This document shows, in pieces, positions 41,041 through 46,053 of a stretch of 46,053 nucleotides of DNA. Below the pieces are notes generated by a model that worked only from the letters and a program-made list of their open reading frames with translations, did not search any database and was not told the DNA's origin. The position numbers were made by a program, and so were the translations under genes. Each line of letters begins with the position of its first letter. Within the stretch, counting starts at the first letter, position 1. The DNA comes from Bacteroidales bacterium (GTDB lineage: Bacteria; Bacteroidota; Bacteroidia; Bacteroidales; UBA932): NCBI GenBank assembly GCA_017962925.1, contig JAGCUK010000089.1:1-46053 (forward strand), in the 5' to 3' direction.

Positions 41041-42905
41041 CGACCGCTATCTTTAATCAGAGTAGCCACCGCCGTGCAGAAAGCCGGATTCTCCAGCAAT
41101 TGCGTGGTGGTCAGATGCATGCGCCAGCACCACTTGTTGTCCGGATCCGCCGGGTCGTTGATGCGCTCTTCGGTGGGATGAGGCCAGCGCAGGCCGCCAT
41201 CCATCGAAAGCCAGTCCTGCAGAGGGAAGATGGCCAGCATGCTGAGGGAATCCAGATGCTCCTTCAGGATACGGCGGCAGTCTTCCGGGGTTCTGTCCTC
41301 TGTGTCCCAGAGGCGGATGGAGGTCATGTCGTGGGATGAGGTGGCAACCACGCTCAGATAGGGCCAGGGGCGGCCTTTCTCCATACGCTGCATCTCCAGC
41401 GAAAGTATCTTTTCGTGGTCCATCACGCCAGGCACGCAGTCCGGCACCATGCCCAGATCTTCGCCGCAGGCCAGCATTCCGGTGCAGCTCAGCAGTTTGG
41501 GCAGCTTACGCATGGCGTTGTGCGCCCAGAAGTCATTGTGGCGGTGATAGAAGAAATCGATATAGAGATTATCGAAGCGATCCTTCTGCCAGGGCTCCAG
41601 GCCGCTTGTGTCCGGAGCGATGAGGGGATGGAACCAGCCCGGTTTGTGGGGGTCTTCGATGAACAGCCCCAGGATGGGCAGGCCGAGGATCTGGATATCC
41701 TCGCGGCTGTAAGGCATGGCCGGGTTGAAGTGCCCGAGCAATCCGCTCTTTTCCGGCAGAGGAATCTCCCAGATGCGGAAGAAACCGAGGATGTGGTCGA
41801 TGCGGAACGCGTCGAAATACTTCGCCATGGTGCGGAGGCGGGCCTTCCACCAGGCGTAATCATCCTTCGCCATCTCTTCCCAATTATAGGTGGGGAAGCC
41901 CCAGTTCTGGCCGTCCGCGCTGAAGAAATCCGGCGGTGCACCCGCGCTGGAGTCGAGGTTGAGGAGCTTGGGGAAGCTGGAGGCATCCACGCTGTCGCGT
42001 CCGACGCCGATGGGGAGATCTCCCTTGAGGTAGACGCCTTTTTCGTGGGCGTACTTGACCACCTTGGAGAGTTGCTTGTCCAGATGGAACTGCACCCAAC
42101 GGTAGAAGTCAGCATCGTTGCCGTCCCTTTCCGCGCAGAATTCCGCGTACGGATCCAGCCAGAAGGCGCTCTCCTTGATGAAGTGCTTGCAAGCGGGAGT
42201 CGCGAGGTCCTTTGCGCCGCGTTCCGCGTAGGCCTGCAGCAGATACTTGGTCTTGAGCGCGACCACCCTCGGATAATCCACCGTCGGGAGGGCGTTCAGT
42301 TCTTTCCGCAGAGCCTTGTAGGCGGCATCCTCTTTTATCCCGACACCGGGAAGATGGATGTAGATCGGGTGCAGGGCGAAGGAAGAAACCGGGCTGTAGG
42401 GATAGGAATCTCCCCACTCTCCGTGGCGGGTGGTATCGTTGATGGGAAGCAGCTGGAGAACGCTCTGTCCGGTGCGTTCCATCCAGTCTACGAAGCGGGG
42501 AATATCGTTGAATTCACCCACTCCGAAGCCTTCCTCGCTACGTAGGGAGAAAACGGGGATAGCGGTACCTGCGCCGCGATATCCAGGTTGGTCGAAAATT
42601 TTCGCGGAATGCTCCCTCGGGAAGGGGCAGCCCTGGATGGGGCAGTCGATCCACGCATCGCAGATTTCGTGCTTGGCATCCTCCTTCGAACGGTGATGGT
42701 GCGCCCATTCTGTGCGGGTCCAAATGCCGTCTTCGATCACCACATAGAAGTAGTCTTTGAGGAAGCCGGCGCCGGCCTTGGGAATGCTGAGTGTCCAGAT
42801 GCCGTCGGATGTATAGTTCATAGGCCAGACCTTGTCGTCCGCGCCCACCAGCGCCAGAGATTCTCCCCAGCGGGTATGATATTCAATCTTGAATTTGAGT
42901 GTCAA
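41037..42905 (-). CDS. malQ: 4-alpha-glucanotransferase, DPE2-like, single CBM20 (GH77)
   Basis: 622 residues. The first about 95 residues form one CBM20-type starch-binding domain (FKIEYHTRWGESLALVGADD, WTLSIPKAGAGFLKDYFYVV). The GH77 barrel follows, with LQLLPINDTTRHGEWGDSYPYSP, nucleophile Asp370 in FDAFRIDHILGFFRIWEIP, acid/base Glu482 in ACGEDLGMVP and Asp526 in ATSSHDMTSIRLW. It transfers glucan segments in maltose/maltodextrin use. Bacteroides-type DPE2 homologues I recall are near 890 residues with two CBM20 domains and an insertion in the barrel; this one is a compact version. Divergent from a GH97 gene, suggesting shared starch metabolism. Confidence 0.93.
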   Translation of the reverse strand: MTLKFKIEYHTRWGESLALVGADDKVWPMNYTSDGIWTLSIPKAGAGFLKDYFYVVIEDGIWTRTEWAHHHRSKEDAKHEICDAWIDCPIQGCPFPREHSAKIFDQPGYRGAGTAIPVFSLRSEEGFGVGEFNDIPRFVDWMERTGQSVLQLLPINDTTRHGEWGDSYPYSPVSSFALHPIYIHLPGVGIKEDAAYKALRKELNALPTVDYPRVVALKTKYLLQAYAERGAKDLATPACKHFIKESAFWLDPYAEFCAERDGNDADFYRWVQFHLDKQLSKVVKYAHEKGVYLKGDLPIGVGRDSVDASSFPKLLNLDSSAGAPPDFFSADGQNWGFPTYNWEEMAKDDYAWWKARLRTMAKYFDAFRIDHILGFFRIWEIPLPEKSGLLGHFNPAMPYSREDIQILGLPILGLFIEDPHKPGWFHPLIAPDTSGLEPWQKDRFDNLYIDFFYHRHNDFWAHNAMRKLPKLLSCTGMLACGEDLGMVPDCVPGVMDHEKILSLEMQRMEKGRPWPYLSVVATSSHDMTSIRLWDTEDRTPEDCRRILKEHLDSLSMLAIFPLQDWLSMDGGLRWPHPTEERINDPADPDNKWCWRMHLTTTQLLENPAFCTAVATLIKDSGR

Positions 42906-42948
42906 TGCTTTTTATTATTCTGAACAGCGAAGATACGAATATTCTTTG

Positions 42949-42956
42949 TATTTTTG
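42949..42956 (+). promoter_or_regulatory. -7 element of the GH97 gene, leaderless
   Basis: TATTTTTG matches TAnnTTTG and ends five bases before the ATG at 42962, so the transcript should begin at or next to the start codon. This also argues against the earlier in-frame ATG at 42899, which is upstream of the promoter. Confidence 0.5.
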
Positions 42957-42961
42957 TCTGT

Positions 42962-45220
42962 ATGAAGACAGTACTCCTTTTCCTGTTGCTAGCAGGCACT
43001 CTGTCCAGCCCGGACGGAAAGCTGCAGCTGAATGTCGACATCAACAAAAAGGGCGTTCCAACCTATGAACTGCAATACGACGGCCGCGAGGTGGTGAAGC
43101 CCAGCAAACTCGGTTTTACCTTCCGCGGAGAAAAGATATACATCAGCGAAACCGCAAAAAATACCGGGAAACGCTACCGCAAGCCCGTGGACATGCAGCG
43201 TGGATTCTCGCTGAAGGACGTGCAGACAGCCTCTTTCGATGAGACCTGGACCACTGTCTGGGGAGAGGAATCCCACATCCGTAACAACTATAACGAGATG
43301 GCGGTCACTCTGGAAAAGGGCGGCATCGACATGATAATCCGCTTCCGCCTCTACGACGACGGTCTGGGCTTCCGCTACGAGTTCCCCGAGCAGCCGAATC
43401 TGGTGGATTTCGTGATCAAGGACGAGCTCACCGAGTTCGCCATGACGGGCGACCATACAGCAATCTGGATCCCCGGGGACTACGACACCCAGGAATACAG
43501 CTACAACGTCACCCGGATGAGCGAAATCCGCCGTACGGCCAAGAAGATGAAGGTGGGGAATGCCTCCCAGCAGACCTTCAGCCCCTCCGGAGTGCAGACC
43601 GCCCTTCAGCTAAAGACGGACGACGGGCTGTATATCAACATCCACGAGGCGGCAGTGGTGAATTATCCCACCACCAACCTGGAACTCAGGCGCAGGACCT
43701 TCCGCACCCATCTCACTCCCGACGCCGAAGGCTGGGGCGCCCTTCTGCAGGCTGGCAGCCACACGCCCTGGCGCACGGTGATGGTGACGGATGACGCCCG
43801 GAAGATTCTTGCATCCCGCCTCATCCTCAACCTTAACGAACCCTGCGCCATCGAAGACGTGAGCTGGATCCACCCTACCAAATATATGGGTGTATGGTGG
43901 GAGATGATAGTGGGGCGCACCACCTGGTCCTACACCGACGAGCATAATGTAATCATAGTCGGAGAGACCGATTATGCCAACTCCAAGCCCCACGGAAGGC
44001 ACGGAGCCACCAACGAGAACGTCCGCCGCTACATCGACTTTGCAGCCGCCAGCGGCATGGACGGCCTGCTGATAGAAGGCTGGAACATAGGTTGGGAGAA
44101 TTGGTTCGGGCACCAGAAAGACAGGGTGTTCGACTTTGTCACTCCCTATCCGGACTTCGACCTTCCAGCCCTCAACGCCTATGCGCATTCGAAAGGCATA
44201 CGCCTGATAATGCACCACGAAACTTCCTCTTCCACAGCCAATTACGAGCGATGGATCCCCGAGGCCTTCGACCTTATGAACCAATACGGCTACGATGCGG
44301 TCAAGACCGGCTATGTGGGAGACATCCTCCCGAGAGGAGAGCATCACTACAGCCAGAGCATCATCAACCACTATAATTATGTGATCCGCCGGGCGGCGGA
44401 GCATCACATTATGGTCAACGCCCACGAGGCGGTGCGCCCGACCGGCCTTTGCCGTACCTGGCCGAATATGGTAGGCAACGAAGCGGCAAAGGGAGGAGAG
44501 TTCTGCGACAGCGTAGAGCCCAAGCACCTCACCATCCTGCCCTTCACCCGCCTGCAGGGCGGCCCGATGGACTATACCCCGGGCGCGCTGGAGATGAACC
44601 TGAAGCTCATCACCCCCAAGCGCAAGGACGTGCTCAAGTTCACAGTCTGCAAGCAGCTTGGCCTCTATCTGACCATGCCCTCCCCCCTCCAGATGGCCTG
44701 CGACCTGCCGGAGAACTACGAGAGGTATGTCGACGCCTTCCAGTTCATCAAGGACGTCGCGGTCGATTGGGAGCAGAGCAAGTATCTCTATGCTGAGCCG
44801 GGAGATTATATAGTAGTCGCCCGACAGCCCCGCAAATCCACGATGGAGCTGGCTGCAAAGGGGGTCGCAGCGCTCTCCGACGGCAAGAAGGATTATGTGA
44901 ACGGGGCCAGCCGCTTCTGCCTCACGGACGTCAACGGCAAGCCGGATGCAACTAAAGATATCTGGTTCGTCGGCGGCATCACCGACGAAAACAGCCGCAG
45001 TTTCGACATCTCTTTCGAGTATCTGAAACCCGGCGCGAAGTACGAAGCCACCATCTATGCCGACGCCCCCGATGCCGACGGCGTGAACGTGTCGCAGGAA
45101 ACCGGCTCAGCCCCCTGCGCCCGCTATACCATCTCCAAACAGACAATCGACGCCTCCACCGTGCTGCCCATCCGCATGGCCCCTTCAGGCGGCTTTGCCA
45201 TCTCACTTAAAGAGATTTGA
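42962..45220 (+). CDS. Glycoside hydrolase family 97 (SusB-like alpha-glucosidase)
   Basis: 752 residues with a short signal peptide (MKTVLLFLLLAGTLSS). An N-terminal beta-sandwich, a (beta/alpha)8 barrel and a C-terminal beta domain follow the GH97 plan. Four glutamates, Glu420 (MHHETSS), Glu489 (NAHEAVRP), Glu507 (VGNEAA) and Glu513 (KGGEFCDS), have spacings 69, 18 and 6, the same as I recall for SusB Glu439/508/526/532. This points to the inverting, calcium-dependent alpha-glucosidase subgroup. It acts on malto-oligosaccharides in the periplasm. It is divergent from malQ, but no susC/susD pair is present. The C69 peptidase gene starts 2 bases after its stop. Confidence 0.95.
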   Translation: MKTVLLFLLLAGTLSSPDGKLQLNVDINKKGVPTYELQYDGREVVKPSKLGFTFRGEKIYISETAKNTGKRYRKPVDMQRGFSLKDVQTASFDETWTTVWGEESHIRNNYNEMAVTLEKGGIDMIIRFRLYDDGLGFRYEFPEQPNLVDFVIKDELTEFAMTGDHTAIWIPGDYDTQEYSYNVTRMSEIRRTAKKMKVGNASQQTFSPSGVQTALQLKTDDGLYINIHEAAVVNYPTTNLELRRRTFRTHLTPDAEGWGALLQAGSHTPWRTVMVTDDARKILASRLILNLNEPCAIEDVSWIHPTKYMGVWWEMIVGRTTWSYTDEHNVIIVGETDYANSKPHGRHGATNENVRRYIDFAAASGMDGLLIEGWNIGWENWFGHQKDRVFDFVTPYPDFDLPALNAYAHSKGIRLIMHHETSSSTANYERWIPEAFDLMNQYGYDAVKTGYVGDILPRGEHHYSQSIINHYNYVIRRAAEHHIMVNAHEAVRPTGLCRTWPNMVGNEAAKGGEFCDSVEPKHLTILPFTRLQGGPMDYTPGALEMNLKLITPKRKDVLKFTVCKQLGLYLTMPSPLQMACDLPENYERYVDAFQFIKDVAVDWEQSKYLYAEPGDYIVVARQPRKSTMELAAKGVAALSDGKKDYVNGASRFCLTDVNGKPDATKDIWFVGGITDENSRSFDISFEYLKPGAKYEATIYADAPDADGVNVSQETGSAPCARYTISKQTIDASTVLPIRMAPSGGFAISLKEI

Positions 45221-45222
45221 TT

Positions 45223-46053
45223 ATGAAGAAGTTACTGCTCATTCCTGCCTTATTTCTGATTGCGAGCGCCGCTTCGGCACAGGACTGGGAAACCGATGGC
45301 CTTGACTGCACCAGCATAGCCGTAGGGCGTCTGGCTTCCGCCGACGGCAGTGTCATCACCTCGCACACCTGCGACGGCAAATCCCGCACCTGGCTCACCC
45401 AAGAGCCGGCTGCCAGATATCCGAAAGGCACGATGCACCCCGTTTACCGGGGCGGCCGCCACGTGGCCTTTCCGGGGGATACCACCGGCCTTCGCAAAAC
45501 CGGCGAGATCCCCGAGGCCCGCAAGACCTATGCATATCTCAACACCGCATATCCTTCCCTTAACGAGAAGCAGGTTGCTATAGGAGAAACCACCTTCTCC
45601 GGTCCCGACACCCTGCGCAGCGGCAACGGAATCTTCCTGGTGGAAGAACTCTGCCGCCTGGCTCTGCAGCGCTGCGACAATGCCCGTGACGCGGTCAAAC
45701 TGATGGGCTCGCTGGCAGAGGAATACGGATACATAGACGGGGGCGAATGCCTCACCGTGGCCGACAAGAAGGAGGTCTGGTTCTTCGAGGTGCTCGGTTG
45801 TGGAAGGGGGGAGAAAGGTGCCGTGTGGGCAGCCCAGAGAGTGCCGGACGGTGAGGTGGCGGTCTCCGCCAACATCCCCCGCATCGGGCGCATCGACCGC
45901 AAAGACAGCAAGAACTTCATGGCTTCCGACAACGTGGAGTCGGTGGCCCTCAAATACGGCCTCTGGGACGGCCAGGGCGAGTTCTACTTCTACAAGGCCT
46001 ACCACGCTGCATACGGTGCCGGCAAGAATTTCCGCGAGCGCGAATGGTGGATC
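45223..46053 (+). CDS. C69 family dipeptidase, 5' part
   Basis: The frame is open from ATG 45223 to the window edge (277 residues visible); the 3' end is missing. A signal peptide ends near SAQ (residues about 1-20). The probable N-terminal nucleophile is Cys29 in GLDCTSIAVGRLASADGSV, with TSHTCDG as the next conserved stretch, as in C69 peptidases (PepD/U34 dipeptidases). ALQRCDNARDAVKLMGSLAEEYGY and VADKKEVWFFEVLG are also typical. It should cleave dipeptides in the periplasm or envelope after removal of the leader. It lies 2 bases after the GH97 gene and is probably co-transcribed. Confidence 0.9.
   Translation, partial: MKKLLLIPALFLIASAASAQDWETDGLDCTSIAVGRLASADGSVITSHTCDGKSRTWLTQEPAARYPKGTMHPVYRGGRHVAFPGDTTGLRKTGEIPEARKTYAYLNTAYPSLNEKQVAIGETTFSGPDTLRSGNGIFLVEELCRLALQRCDNARDAVKLMGSLAEEYGYIDGGECLTVADKKEVWFFEVLGCGRGEKGAVWAAQRVPDGEVAVSANIPRIGRIDRKDSKNFMASDNVESVALKYGLWDGQGEFYFYKAYHAAYGAGKNFREREWWI

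Noticed and set aside
42899..42961. Upstream in-frame ATG for the GH97 protein
   Set aside because: It would add 21 residues ahead of a good signal peptide, and it lies upstream of the predicted promoter element.

Overview
The window looks like a chromosomal segment from an uncultured-type Bacteroidales (Bacteroidota). The family content is characteristic: a SecDF fusion, a type III pantothenate kinase–outer-membrane barrel–TPR–LptC–PPIase cluster, GH97 and DPE2-like GH77 starch enzymes, a DUF4923 protein, a C69 dipeptidase and lipoboxes without clear Shine-Dalgarno sites. Many intergenic gaps carry the Bacteroidota -7 motif TAnnTTTG. GC is moderately high over most of the window and visibly lower from about 12.5 to 22 kb. 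I see no tRNA, rRNA, CRISPR array or insertion sequence. No genus can be named with confidence.

Layout. 1-3.9 kb (+): the 3' end of an unrecognised gene, a CYTH phosphohydrolase, an SdiA-regulated-type propeller lipoprotein, a DASS transporter and an MgtC/YhiD membrane protein. 3.9-10.1 kb (-): an envelope-biogenesis operon read coaX, outer-membrane barrel, TPR protein, lptC, ppiD. 10.15-13.3 kb (-): mfd. A 239-base very AT-rich divergent gap (13316-13554) follows. 13.6-17.3 kb (+): ruvB, then the fumarate reductase/succinate dehydrogenase flavoprotein and iron-sulfur subunits with no cytochrome b gene beside them. 17.3-19.3 kb (-): hflX and tonB. 19.4-21.7 kb (+): ybeY and mnmG, the latter holding a perfect parS-like palindrome. 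21.7-22.3 kb (-): ruvA. 22.3-27.3 kb (+): sufS, sufE, a MIP18/SufT-type gene, folK, glyS and a ThiL-like gene, tightly packed, followed by a DUF4923 protein.

The most interesting region is 28.08-32.76 kb. It holds a compact, mostly overlapping operon for a CXXX-repeat peptide system: a 233-residue Tat/lipoprotein-type precursor with 43 cysteines after the lipobox, almost all spaced exactly four residues apart; a radical SAM/SPASM maturase; a second SPASM-like maturase lacking the radical SAM triad; a 558-residue lipoprotein with a C-terminal jelly-roll; and a 90-residue modification-system protein. A strong terminator closes it. The maturase and modification families are recognised by name from such clusters, but the product and its chemistry are, as far as I know, undescribed. 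The embedded lipoprotein looks like a new component.

32.8-46 kb: dnaE (+), secDF (-), a PD40 propeller protein (+), a short DPE2-like malQ (-) divergent from a GH97 alpha-glucosidase (+), and the 5' part of a C69 peptidase running off the end. Four of the five convergent gene pairs end in overlapping or abutting stop codons, leaving no room for an intergenic terminator. The fifth (dnaE/secDF) has a perfect bidirectional hairpin.
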